Source of the DNA: MFD01275-c22 sp963705885
GTDB taxonomy: Bacteria; Actinomycetota; Actinomycetes; JACCUZ01
Reading direction: 5' to 3'
Length of the DNA stretch: 64,000 bases
NCBI GenBank assembly: GCA_963705885.1
Contig: OY970120.1
Span: 3,224,001-3,288,000, forward strand
This document shows positions 54,861 to 63,746 of this stretch, in pieces; the stretch's first letter is position 1; every line of letters begins with the position of its first letter. Below the pieces are notes generated by a model that was not told the DNA's origin, did not search any database, and saw only the letters and a program-made list of their open reading frames with translations. The position numbers and the translations under genes were made by a program.

Positions 54861-55294
54861 CGGCCCCACGCCCCGGGCGGCGGGCCCGCGAGACCCTGCA
54901 GCGGGTGCTGGCCGCGGAGCACGCGGTGGTCTACGGGTACGGCGTCGCGGGCGCCCGGCTGACCGGTGCCGACCGCCGGCGCGCGGAACGGTCCCGGGAC
55001 GAGCACCGGGCGAGCCGCGACTCTCTCGGTGGGCTGGTCACCCAGTCGGGGGGCATCCCCGAGCCGTCGGCGGCGACGTACGCCCTGCCGTCCCCCGTCG
55101 TCACCCCCGAGGACGCGCGTGTGCTCGCGACCCTGCTCGAGGAGCGGCTCGCGGCCGTCTGGGCCGACGCCGTGGTCGACCTCGCCGGGGACCTGCGGTC
55201 GCTCGCGGTGGACGGCCTGCGCGACGCCGCGGTGCGGGCGGCCGGGTGGCGGGGCGGGAGCGTCCCCTTCCCGGGGCTCGCCGAGCGGGGGTGA
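54857..55294 (+). CDS. DUF4439 ferritin-like protein
   Basis: 145-residue protein of the DUF4439 family, a ferritin-like helical fold with no assigned activity. LQRVLAAEHAVVYGYGVAGA near residue 14 is the first helix, RSRDEHRASRDSLGGLVTQS near 45 the second. GTGA overlap with the lipoprotein upstream, so the two are coupled and may form a complex near the membrane. Its short C terminus ends VPFPGLAERG. Confidence 0.87.
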   Translation: MTAPRPGRRARETLQRVLAAEHAVVYGYGVAGARLTGADRRRAERSRDEHRASRDSLGGLVTQSGGIPEPSAATYALPSPVVTPEDARVLATLLEERLAAVWADAVVDLAGDLRSLAVDGLRDAAVRAAGWRGGSVPFPGLAERG

Positions 55295-55303
55295 GCCGCC
55301 GGG

Positions 55304-57832
55304 TCAGGCCAGGGCGCGCAGCGCGGACGCCGAGGACGGCCGCCACTGCTCCAGCCACGTGGTGAAGTCGGCAGCGGGCAGCGGGCGGCTCATCCAGTAG
55401 CCCTGCGCGACGTCGCACCCGAGCTCCTGCAGACGGCGCCAGGTGGGCTCGTCCTCGACCCCCTCCGCCACCACCGACCGGCCCAGCCGGTGTCCCAGGT
55501 CGACGATGGCACCGACGATGGCGAACGCGTCCCCGTCCTGGTCGCCCGGCCGCAGGAACGAGCGGTCGATCTTGACCTCGGAGACCGGAAGCCGCTGCAG
55601 GTAGGACAGCGAGGAGTAGCCCGTGCCCAGGTCGTCGATGGACAGGTGCAGACCGAGGGACCGCAGCCGCGCGAGGGCCTCGACCGCGCGCTCCGGGTCG
55701 GCCATCAGGCTCGACTCGGTGATCTCGAGGGTCACGGCGGACGCGGGGACCTCCACGGCCGCCAGGGCCCGAGCGACCTCGTCGACGAAGGACGGGTCGA
55801 GCAGGCTGCGCGGCGAGATGTTCACGGCCACCCCGAGCGGACGACCGGCACGGCGCCAGCCGGAGCAGGCGTCCAGCGCCTGGCGCAGGACGGCGAACGT
55901 CAGCGGCGAGATGAGCCCGCTGTGCTCGGCGACGGGGATGAACTCGTCCGGGGCGATCATCCCGCGCGTCGGATGGGTCCAGCGGACGAGCGCCTCCGCG
56001 CCGACAGGCTCACCGTCGCGGAGCCGGAGCTTCGGCTGGAAGTGGACCACCAGCTCGCCGCGGGTGATCGCGTCCCGGAGCTCGGTCAGGAGGGTGAGCC
56101 GATGCGGGCTGACGACCTCGAGGTCGCTGCGGTAGGTCTCGACGCCGGTGCGGCGGGTCTTGGCCGCGAACATCGCGATGTCGGCACGACGGAGGAGCTC
56201 GGCGGGTCCGCCGTCCGCGCCGGCGACGGCGACACCCAGGCTGGCCTCGACCGTCACCTGCAGCTCGTGGAGCTCGAACGGCATCGCGAACGCGTGTCGC
56301 ACCAGGGCCACCACCGAGGCCGTCGTCGCGTCGTCGCCGCTGAGCAGCAGCACCGCGAACTCGTCGCCGGCGAGCCTGGCCACGAGGGCGTCGGCGGGCG
56401 CGCTGTGGTCCAGCCGGTCGGCGACCATGCGCAGCAGGGCGTCACCGGTGCCGTGGCCGAGCGTGTCGTTGATGTCCTTGAAGCGGTCCAGGTCGAGCAG
56501 GATCGCGGTGGCCTCTCCCCCGGCAGCCAGTCGTGCGGCGAGCGACTCCTCGAGGAACCGGCGGTTCGGCAGCCCGGTCAGCTCGTCCAGCCGCGACCGG
56601 CGCACCTGGTCCTCGGCGTTCTCCCGGATCAGGTCGGCGCGGCGCGCGTTCCGCAGCGTCACCCCCAGGTGGTTGCCGACCGCCACGAGCTCGCGCAGGT
56701 CGTTGCCGCCGAAGGTCTCCACGTCGCCGAGCCGGTCACCGACCAGCAGCGTGCCCATCACCTGGCCGTCCCCCTGCAACGGCATCGCGACCGCGTCGTG
56801 GAGCCCGACGGAGTGCAGCGCCCCCCGCAGCGCGAGGTCCCGCACGGTGCGACGGACCAGGACCGGCCCGGTGGCCAGCCACGGCGCCAGGGCCGTGGCG
56901 TCCCCCTCGCCGTCGCGCTCGCCGACGGCGCCGTCGTAGCGCGCGACCCATCGGCGCGACGTCCCGGCGAACTCCTCGGTGAGCGTCAGCTCGGCGACCT
57001 CGGCCTTGAGGGCCCGGGTCATCCAGAGCAGTGCGGTCTGCGCGGCCGACTCCACGTCGAGCTGGCCGCCGACCTCGCCGGTGAACCTGCTGAGCTGCTC
57101 GAGGCTCTCCGTGCGCCGTCGCAGCCTGTTGTGGGAGCGCTGCGCGAAGACCAGCACCGCGACCACGACGGCCACCGTCCACAGCGCCCTCCAGTCGACA
57201 GTCAGGACGTAGACGATGACCAGCGCGGCGCTCGCGTTGACGAGCGCGACGAGCGGGTTGGCCTCGGAGAGCACCTCGCGCGCCCTCGGCCGCATCTCGG
57301 TGTCGACGGCGATCACGAGCGAGATGACCAGCGTCCCGACGACGTCGGCCGTCACGGTCACCAGACCGGCGGCCAGCCAGGTCGCCGGTCCGAGACCGGT
57401 CCCGGCCGACAGGACCCCGTGCCAGATCAGCGCCGCGAGGCACGCCTCGACGGAGTACCACGCGAGGTTGAAGACGAGCTTGCGCGGGCTGCGGCGGTTC
57501 TGCACCGCCCGGGGCGCGGCCGCTCCGAGCACGCGGACGAGCACGTAGGCGACCGGGGACAGGAAGAACAGGCCGAGCACCAACGGGATGTCGCTGAAGG
57601 TGAGCGCGTAGCTGTTGCGGCCCACGGGGATGTGTACGACGCCGACCTCGGCGACGGCGAAGCCGAGCAGCAGGGACACCAGCAGCGCCTCGACCGGCAG
57701 GCCGAGCTGCAGCGTCGCGGCCGGGTCGAGCCTCGACACCGCCACCACCAGCGGCAGGACCAGGCCCGCGACCATCGCGGTCAGCACGAGCCAGACGCGT
57801 CCCCCGTGGCTCGGGGCGACGCGCTCGGTCAC
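55304..57832 (-). CDS. Membrane GGDEF-EAL c-di-GMP protein
   Basis: 842-residue protein. Residues about 10-225 hold six or more transmembrane segments; about 235-405 look like a GAF sensor; a GGDEF domain follows with the active-site loop VARLAGDEFAVLL near residue 487 (AGDEF, a common active variant); C-terminal EAL domain begins near 600 with VGAEALVRWTHP and contains VNISPRSLLD and DDLGTGYSSLSYLQRLPVSE. No RxxD I-site is visible ahead of AGDEF. It could make or degrade c-di-GMP, or do one and regulate the other. GTG 57832 overlaps the upstream protease stop (GTGA). Confidence 0.92.
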   Translation of the reverse strand: MTERVAPSHGGRVWLVLTAMVAGLVLPLVVAVSRLDPAATLQLGLPVEALLVSLLLGFAVAEVGVVHIPVGRNSYALTFSDIPLVLGLFFLSPVAYVLVRVLGAAAPRAVQNRRSPRKLVFNLAWYSVEACLAALIWHGVLSAGTGLGPATWLAAGLVTVTADVVGTLVISLVIAVDTEMRPRAREVLSEANPLVALVNASAALVIVYVLTVDWRALWTVAVVVAVLVFAQRSHNRLRRRTESLEQLSRFTGEVGGQLDVESAAQTALLWMTRALKAEVAELTLTEEFAGTSRRWVARYDGAVGERDGEGDATALAPWLATGPVLVRRTVRDLALRGALHSVGLHDAVAMPLQGDGQVMGTLLVGDRLGDVETFGGNDLRELVAVGNHLGVTLRNARRADLIRENAEDQVRRSRLDELTGLPNRRFLEESLAARLAAGGEATAILLDLDRFKDINDTLGHGTGDALLRMVADRLDHSAPADALVARLAGDEFAVLLLSGDDATTASVVALVRHAFAMPFELHELQVTVEASLGVAVAGADGGPAELLRRADIAMFAAKTRRTGVETYRSDLEVVSPHRLTLLTELRDAITRGELVVHFQPKLRLRDGEPVGAEALVRWTHPTRGMIAPDEFIPVAEHSGLISPLTFAVLRQALDACSGWRRAGRPLGVAVNISPRSLLDPSFVDEVARALAAVEVPASAVTLEITESSLMADPERAVEALARLRSLGLHLSIDDLGTGYSSLSYLQRLPVSEVKIDRSFLRPGDQDGDAFAIVGAIVDLGHRLGRSVVAEGVEDEPTWRRLQELGCDVAQGYWMSRPLPAADFTTWLEQWRPSSASALRALA

Positions 57833-59451
57833 GGCAGGTCCCACTCCGCAGCCGACCAGGCCTTGCCCGCCCAGGCCTTGCCGACCCAGCTGTCGCCGGT
57901 CCAGCCGTCACTCGCCCAGGCCTTGCCTTCCCACCCGTCACCGGCCCAGGCCTTGCCCGCCCACGCCTTGCCGGCCCACGCCTTGCCCGACCACGTGTCG
58001 CCCGCCCAGGCCTTCCCCGCCCAGGCCTTGCCCGACCAGCTGTCCGCGCACAGGCAGGTCCCGGTGAAGTCCCGGCCCGCCCAGGTCCCGCCGTCCCATG
58101 CGCTGAACGCGGAGCTCGCGGGCGCCCACTTCCTGGCGTTGAACGGCCCGAGGACGTGTCGCTCGCCGGTCAGCTCGACCCCGCCGTCGGCGACGTGCTG
58201 GCTGCCGCGGGCCTGCTCGAGCGAACCGAGTCCGGTCGACTTCGGCCAGGTCTGCACGGAGGTCGGCGTGGACCGCAGGTAGGCCTTGTAGACGTCGAGC
58301 TCACCCCTGCCCCGCCCGGCGGAGTCGGCGTACGGCATGGACTCTGCCGAGTCCCGGAGCAGGGCCTTGACCTGGTCGGGCTGGAGGTCGGGGCGGCTCT
58401 GCAGGAGCAGCGCCACCGCACCCGAGGCCACGGCCGCGGCCTGCGAGGACCCGCTGCCCTTGAAGAACCGGTCCTCGACCCGAGCCGTCGGGTGCGCCTC
58501 GTCGATGTAGGACCCGGGGTCCCGCAGCGAGACGATGGACCGCCCGGGTGCGACGAGGTCGACCCGGCGAGCGGCGTCACCGCGGCTGCTGAAGCCAGGG
58601 ACGACGTCGTCGGAGGCCGAGACGGTCCCCTTGGTGTCCGACGCCCCGACCGCGAGCACGTACGGGTCGTAGGCCGGGTTGTTGAGCCTCGGCTGGTCGG
58701 TGCCGTTGTTGCCGCCGGAGACCACCACCACGATGCCGGCGCGCCATGCGTTCTCGACCGCGTGGGTGAGCGGGTCGGTGCGGTAGTCCTGCACCCCGTC
58801 GGTCCCGTAGGAGAGGTTGAGGACGCGGATCGGGTTCCGCGGGTCGTCGTTGCGGTGGGCGACCACCCAGTCGATGGCGGCCACGACCTGCGACACGTCC
58901 ACGGCGCCCTCGGTCGAGGCCACCTTGAGGCTGGTCAGGCGGGCACCCGGCGCGATGCCCTGGAACCGGCCGGTGCCCAGCAGGGTCTGCGGGTCGTTGC
59001 CGACGATGATGCCCGCCATGTGCGTGCCGTGGCCGAACGTGTCCAGGTAGCGGTGGTCGTCGGACTGGCTCTCGAACGACAGGTCCGGCCCGTTCACGAC
59101 GTTCCCCGACGTCAGGCCCTTGACGGGCACCACGCCGGTGTCGACCAGCGCGACACCGACGCCACGGCCGGTGTAGCCACGGCTGTGCAGCCGGTCGGCG
59201 CCGATCACCGCGGCGACGTGGTCGAGCTCGGTGACACCGTCGTCGACGATCCAGCCGGTCGGCCCGAGCAGGCTCGCGACCGTGCCGCTGAGCAGCGCGG
59301 TCGTCCCGCCGACGACGCCGCCGACCGTCCCGAGCAGGTTGCCGAGCAGGCCGGCCTGGGCGGGAGCGGCCGAGCCGCCGACCGCGGCGGCCGTGAGCGC
59401 GGCGACGCAGACGCCGGCAGCGAGTCGGCGACGGCTGGCTCGACGCGTCAT
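57829..59451 (-). CDS. Secreted S8 subtilisin-like protease with Trp-pentad tail
   Basis: 540-residue exported serine protease. Signal peptide MTRRASRRRLAAGVCVAALT (cleaved near residue 32), propeptide-like segment, catalytic Asp in GVGVALVDTGVVPV near 103, His in TFGHGTHMAGIIVGND near 142, oxyanion Asn in VSGGNNGTDQ, and Ser in GSGSSQAAAVASG near 335 (GSSQ replaces the usual GTSM). From residue about 470 to the end are 13 five-residue units of the form xGKAW, a Trp-containing repeat. The stop overlaps the downstream GGDEF-EAL start. Confidence 0.94.
   Translation of the reverse strand: MTRRASRRRLAAGVCVAALTAAAVGGSAAPAQAGLLGNLLGTVGGVVGGTTALLSGTVASLLGPTGWIVDDGVTELDHVAAVIGADRLHSRGYTGRGVGVALVDTGVVPVKGLTSGNVVNGPDLSFESQSDDHRYLDTFGHGTHMAGIIVGNDPQTLLGTGRFQGIAPGARLTSLKVASTEGAVDVSQVVAAIDWVVAHRNDDPRNPIRVLNLSYGTDGVQDYRTDPLTHAVENAWRAGIVVVVSGGNNGTDQPRLNNPAYDPYVLAVGASDTKGTVSASDDVVPGFSSRGDAARRVDLVAPGRSIVSLRDPGSYIDEAHPTARVEDRFFKGSGSSQAAAVASGAVALLLQSRPDLQPDQVKALLRDSAESMPYADSAGRGRGELDVYKAYLRSTPTSVQTWPKSTGLGSLEQARGSQHVADGGVELTGERHVLGPFNARKWAPASSAFSAWDGGTWAGRDFTGTCLCADSWSGKAWAGKAWAGDTWSGKAWAGKAWAGKAWAGDGWEGKAWASDGWTGDSWVGKAWAGKAWSAAEWDLP
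57841..58035 (-). repeat. 13 tandem 15-bp units encoding Trp pentads
   Basis: Thirteen near-identical codon-phase units, consensus (S/A)-G-(K/D)-(A/x)-W, form the end of the protease: eight are GKAW, the others GDTW, GDGW, SDGW, GDSW, AAEW. The unit length of 15 bases and mixed codons show expansion followed by divergence. Not a CRISPR array: no spacers of constant length. Confidence 0.95.
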
Positions 59452-59605
59452 GTGCGGGACCTCCGGTGTGCTCGGGCTGCGGCCTGGGGACGGCTCCTGC
59501 CGGGACATCGGGTCAAGCATCGGATCAGTTACACGAAGTAGTAATAGTTTTACCAAGAGTTACGCCGGACGGGTGACAGCGCGGGGCGCGGTCCCGGCGC
59601 CCCGG

Positions 59606-60415
59606 TCAGCGCGGGGCCAGCCGCGACACGACCTCGGCGAGCTCGGGCCACCAGGACGTCTCGACGACGCACCGGGCGAACAGCCACAGCCGCAGCCGCT
59701 CGGGGTCCACCCCGCAGAGGTCGGCCACCCGGTCGGCCAGCGCGGCGGGGTCGTCGAAGAGCCGTTCTCGGCAGTTGAGCAGGTGGTTCGTGGGGTCGTA
59801 CGCGGGGTCGCCGACGTACGGCTTCGGGTCGACGGCCAGCCACGGTTCACGTCGCGCGGACAGGATGTTGCCGGCGTGCAGGTCGGTGACCAGGACCACG
59901 TCGCCGGGCGCGGGCGCCGAGAGCGAGCGGTAGAGCTCCAGCCCCGCACGCTCATGACCGGGGTCGAGGTCCTCGCAGGGCTCCTCCGCGTACTCCTCGG
60001 CCCACCGGTGGCACATCTCGGACAGGTGCCGGAACGGGTGGTCCGGGCCGGGCTCGCGCCACAGCCGGTGCAGGAGGCCGGCAACGACGTCGTCCTGGTC
60101 CGGCTCGGGCAGGGCCTCGCCGAGCTCGGTCCCCGGCTCGCAGCGCTCGAGCAGCAGCGCGTAGGCAGCGTCGTCGCGGTCCGAGGCGTACAGCTCCACG
60201 GTGCCGTCACCGGCCCACAGGGACAGGCCCTCGGCCTCGTGCTCGGCCTCCGGGTGTCGCCGGGCGACCTTGAGGAACATCGGCCGGTCGGCGGCGTCAC
60301 GGACCGGCGCCACCCAGGAGGACGTGCCGCCCGGCCGGAGAGGCTCCTCGAGCCGGAGTGACCACCGCTCGACCAGGCCGGAGGCGATCGCCTCGGGGAG
60401 CGGGAAGGGGATCAC
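59606..60415 (-). CDS. APH(6)/StrB-type antibiotic phosphotransferase
   Basis: 269-residue small-molecule kinase of the aminoglycoside/hydroxyurea resistance family. DVVLVTDLHAGNILSARREP near residue 178 carries the catalytic Asp and Asn, and WLAVDPKPYVGDPAYDPTNH the metal-binding Asp. The family includes streptomycin 6-kinases, so drug inactivation is plausible but the substrate cannot be set from sequence. GTG start overlaps the TSUP permease stop (GTGA). Confidence 0.9.
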   Translation of the reverse strand: MIPFPLPEAIASGLVERWSLRLEEPLRPGGTSSWVAPVRDAADRPMFLKVARRHPEAEHEAEGLSLWAGDGTVELYASDRDDAAYALLLERCEPGTELGEALPEPDQDDVVAGLLHRLWREPGPDHPFRHLSEMCHRWAEEYAEEPCEDLDPGHERAGLELYRSLSAPAPGDVVLVTDLHAGNILSARREPWLAVDPKPYVGDPAYDPTNHLLNCRERLFDDPAALADRVADLCGVDPERLRLWLFARCVVETSWWPELAEVVSRLAPR

Positions 60416-61179
60416 GTGAACACGTCCCAGCCCAGCCGCACGATCAGGGCGGCCACCACGGCCAGGAAGACCACCCGCACGAACCGGTTGCCCCGCGAGA
60501 TGGCCGTGTGGGCACCCAGCCAGCCACCGGCGACGTTGCAGGCACCCATCACGAGGCCCAGCCTCCAGAGCGGGGCGCCCTGGGGGATGAAGACCAGCAG
60601 CGCGCCGAGGTTGGTGGCCAGGTTGACGATGCGGGCCTTCGCCGACGCCTGGAGCAGCGAGTAGCCGAGCAGCGCGACGAGCAGCACGACGAGGAAGGCC
60701 CCCGTGCCGGGCCCGAAGATGCCGTCGTAGAAGCCGATCACCGCGCCCCCGACACCGGCCGCGGTGTGGTGCCTGCGCCCGGCCCAGCGCAGGGCCTGCG
60801 CCTGCCCGAAGTCGGGGCGCACGGCGGTGAACGCGCCCACCGCCACGAGCAGCACGAGCACGACGGGGGTGAACACCGACCGCGGGACCAGCGTCGCGCA
60901 CAGGGCCCCCAGCGCGGACCCGCCGAGCGCGAACCCCGCCATCGGCAGGGCGGTGCGCAGGTCCGGGCGCACGCGCCGGTGGTAGGTCAGGGCCGCCGCC
61001 GACGTCCCGCAGATGCTCGACAGCTTGTTGGTGGCCAGCACGGCCGCCGGTGACCCGGTCGGCAGCGCGATGAGCAGCGCCGGCAGCTGCACCAGGCCAC
61101 CGCCCCCGCTGACCGCGTCGACCCAGCCGGCGAAGCCCGCCGCGAGGCAGAGCAGCAGGACCGTCAGCAGGTCGGGCAC
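60412..61179 (-). CDS. TSUP-family permease (TauE/SafE)
   Basis: 255-residue membrane protein with about seven to eight hydrophobic segments. Family motifs: GWVDAVSGGGGLVQLPALLI near residue 18, AVIGFYDGIFGPGTGAFLVV near 143 and NVAGGWLGAHTAISRGNRFV near 215. TauE/SafE proteins export sulfite, sulfoacetate or other organosulfur anions; the cargo here is unknown. GTGA coupling with the kinase downstream. Confidence 0.93.
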   Translation of the reverse strand: MPDLLTVLLLCLAAGFAGWVDAVSGGGGLVQLPALLIALPTGSPAAVLATNKLSSICGTSAAALTYHRRVRPDLRTALPMAGFALGGSALGALCATLVPRSVFTPVVLVLLVAVGAFTAVRPDFGQAQALRWAGRRHHTAAGVGGAVIGFYDGIFGPGTGAFLVVLLVALLGYSLLQASAKARIVNLATNLGALLVFIPQGAPLWRLGLVMGACNVAGGWLGAHTAISRGNRFVRVVFLAVVAALIVRLGWDVFT

Positions 61180-61182
61180 GGG

Positions 61183-61905
61183 TCAGGCGTTCCAGCCGTC
61201 GACGACCGCCAGCAGGTCGCCCAGCCGGTCGACGACGGCGTCGGGGTCGCCCTCCACGGAGCCCTTCTGGTTCTCGGGGATCGCGCTGTGCGGCACCAGG
61301 ACGGCCCGCATGCCGACCTCCTTGGCGCCGTGGATGTCGTCGAACGGGCGGTCGCCGACGAACACCACGCGCGCCGGGTCGTCGACGGCGACGGCCCCCA
61401 TCGCGGCGCGGAAGGCCTGCGGGTGCGGCTTGGTGTAGGGGATCTCGCTGGAGTAGACGGCACCGTCGATGAGGTGGAGGACGCCGTCGCGCCGGAACAC
61501 CTCCTCGTGGTGCTCCCGCGTCCACAGGGTGTTCGAGAGCACCCCGACCCGGATGCCGCGCTCGCGCAGCCCGCCGAGCAGCCCCGGGACGTCGGGGTCG
61601 GTGTAGGTGTGCGGCTCCCAGAACGCGTGGTAGGCCGCGAGCGCCCGGTCGTGGCGCTCCCCCACGGGCTCGACCCCCACCGACCGGAAGATCTCGTCGA
61701 GGGTCGCCGACCGCTGGTGCTCCCGCCCGGCGCGCCATGCGTCGTCCTCGGCGGAGAGGATGAGAGCCGAGAGCTCGTCGGCACGGTCGGCGTCGTAGAC
61801 CGCGGCATAGTGCCGCCACTGCTCCCGCAGGTCGATCGTGTGCCAGGGCGTGAGCGTGCCTCCCCAGTCGAAGACGACCGCCTCGACGGTGGTGCCGCGG
61901 GTCAT
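61183..61905 (-). CDS. HAD-superfamily hydrolase
   Basis: 240-residue haloacid-dehalogenase-type phosphatase. Motif I VVFDWGGTLTPWHTID near residue 10 (catalytic Asp), motif II VGVLSNTLWTREHHEE near 120, Lys in YTKPHPQAFRAAM near 150, motif IV VVFVGDRPFDDIHGAKEVGM near 178. Small-molecule phosphatase likely, substrate unknown. ATGA overlap with the end of proS. Confidence 0.92.
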   Translation of the reverse strand: MTRGTTVEAVVFDWGGTLTPWHTIDLREQWRHYAAVYDADRADELSALILSAEDDAWRAGREHQRSATLDEIFRSVGVEPVGERHDRALAAYHAFWEPHTYTDPDVPGLLGGLRERGIRVGVLSNTLWTREHHEEVFRRDGVLHLIDGAVYSSEIPYTKPHPQAFRAAMGAVAVDDPARVVFVGDRPFDDIHGAKEVGMRAVLVPHSAIPENQKGSVEGDPDAVVDRLGDLLAVVDGWNA

Positions 61906-63674
61906 GGGCGGCAGGCGCGTACGACGTGAGCCGCGGCGTCCGCGACGGCCACGTCCTCGCGCTCCCCGCTGCGCCGGTCGCGCACCTCGATCGTGCCGTC
62001 GGCCAGGCCCTTGCCGACCACCACCACCGTCGGCATGCCGAGCAGCTCGGCGTCCTTGAACTTCACGCCGGGCGACACGCCGCGGCGGTCGTCGTAGAGG
62101 ACGTCGAGGCCTTGCGCCACCAGGCCGTCGGCGAGGGACTGGGCCGCCTCGAACACCGAGTCGTCCTTGCCGGTGGCGACCAGGTGCACGTCGGCCGGGG
62201 CGACCGCCCGCGGCCAGCACAGCCCGATGTCGTCGAGGGTGGCCTCCGCGATGGCGGCCACTGCACGGGACGGGCCGATCCCGTACGACCCCATCGTGAC
62301 GACGACCTGCTTGCCGTGCTCGTCCAGCACCTTGAGGTCGAGCGCGTCGGCGAAGCTGCGGCCGAGCTGGAAGATGTGGCCCATCTCGATGCCACGCGCC
62401 GGTACCAGGCTGCCGCCGTCGCCGTTGGGGCACGGGTCGCCCTCGAACACCGAGGCCGCCTCGATGGTGCCGTCGCCGGCGAAGTCGCGTCCGACCACCA
62501 GGTCGAAGACGTGCCGGCCCGGCTCGTTCGCTCCGGTGATCCACCGGGTGCCCTCGACGACCCGCGGGTCGAGCAGGTAGCGCACCCCGGCCGGCTTGTC
62601 GGCGCCGAGCGCCGCCGGGCCGATGTAGCCGCGGACGAGAGCGGGGTGCTGCGCGAAGTCCTCGTCGGTGAACGGCTCGACCACCGAGGGATGGACGACG
62701 GCCTCCAGCCGCTTCGCGTCGACGTCCCGGTCGCCGGGAAGCCCGATCGCCAGCGGCTCGGTCTTGCCGTCGGGGTGCCGGAGCTTGACGACGACGTTCT
62801 TCAGGGTGTCGCCGGCGCTCCAGTCCCGGTCCGGCCGACGCAGGTCCGCGCGGGCGTTGGCCAGCGCGACGAGAGTCTCGATCGTGGGGGTGTCCGGGGT
62901 GTCCTCGACGTGCGCCGCCGGCACGTCGTCGTACTCCTCGGTCGGCGGTACGAGGGTGCGCAGCGCCTCGACGTTGGCCGCGTAGTCGCAGGACGTGCAC
63001 CGCACGTACGTGTCCTCGCCGACGTCGGCCGGGGTCAGGAACTCCTCGCTCCTGGACCCGCCCATCGCGCCGGACAGCGCGGAGACGATCACGTACTCCA
63101 GCCCGAGCCGGTCGAAGATCCGGACGTAGGCCTCGCGGTGGGCCGCGTAGGACCGGTCCAGGCCCGCGTCGTCCACGTCGAAGGAGTAGGAGTCCTTCAT
63201 GACGAACTCGCGACAACGCAGCAGCCCGGCCCGCGGCCGCGCCTCGTCGCGGAACTTGGTCTGGATCTGGTAGATCCACAGCGGCAGGTCCTTGTACGAG
63301 GAGTACAGGTCCTTGACCAGGAGGGTGAAGAACTCCTCGTGCGTCGGCCCGAGCATGTAGTCGGCACCCTTGCGGTCCTGGAGCCGGAACACGTCGTCGC
63401 CGTACTCGGTCCACCTGTTGCTGCGGTCGTAGGGCTCCTTGGGCAGCAGCGCGGGGAAGTGCACCTCCTGCGCCCCCATCGCGTCCATCTCGTCGCGGAT
63501 GACCGCCTCGATCTTGCGCAGCACCCGCCATCCCAGCGGCAGCCAGGTGTAGCCGCCCGGCGCGGCACGGCGGATGTAGCCGGCGCGGACGAGGAGCCGG
63601 TGGCTCGGGACCTCCGCGTCGGCCGGGTCCTCGCGGAGGGTCCGCAGGAACAGCGTCGACATGCGCAGCAGCAC
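61902..63674 (-). CDS. proS: Prolyl-tRNA synthetase
   Basis: 590-residue class II prolyl-tRNA synthetase of the bacterial type with the editing INS domain. RAGYIRRAAPGGYTWLPLGW near residue 30, GPTHEEFFTLLVKDLYSSYK near 107, TKFRDEARPRAGLLRCREFV near 138 (motif 2), and the anticodon-binding domain near the end. The INS domain is at about 220-410. GTG 63674 matches the actinobacterial N terminus (M-x-x-R-M-S). Confidence 0.96.
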   Translation of the reverse strand: MLLRMSTLFLRTLREDPADAEVPSHRLLVRAGYIRRAAPGGYTWLPLGWRVLRKIEAVIRDEMDAMGAQEVHFPALLPKEPYDRSNRWTEYGDDVFRLQDRKGADYMLGPTHEEFFTLLVKDLYSSYKDLPLWIYQIQTKFRDEARPRAGLLRCREFVMKDSYSFDVDDAGLDRSYAAHREAYVRIFDRLGLEYVIVSALSGAMGGSRSEEFLTPADVGEDTYVRCTSCDYAANVEALRTLVPPTEEYDDVPAAHVEDTPDTPTIETLVALANARADLRRPDRDWSAGDTLKNVVVKLRHPDGKTEPLAIGLPGDRDVDAKRLEAVVHPSVVEPFTDEDFAQHPALVRGYIGPAALGADKPAGVRYLLDPRVVEGTRWITGANEPGRHVFDLVVGRDFAGDGTIEAASVFEGDPCPNGDGGSLVPARGIEMGHIFQLGRSFADALDLKVLDEHGKQVVVTMGSYGIGPSRAVAAIAEATLDDIGLCWPRAVAPADVHLVATGKDDSVFEAAQSLADGLVAQGLDVLYDDRRGVSPGVKFKDAELLGMPTVVVVGKGLADGTIEVRDRRSGEREDVAVADAAAHVVRACRP

Positions 63675-63746
63675 TAGGTGTCTCCTCGGGGGGCGTGCGG
63701 CCGAGGATAACGACCGGACGGTCCTGGTCGCCTCGCGGTTACCGGC

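Noticed and set aside
57841..58100. The regular 15-bp units look like a CRISPR or satellite array.
   Set aside because: They are in frame, encode the Trp-pentad end of the protease, and have no spacers or cas genes.
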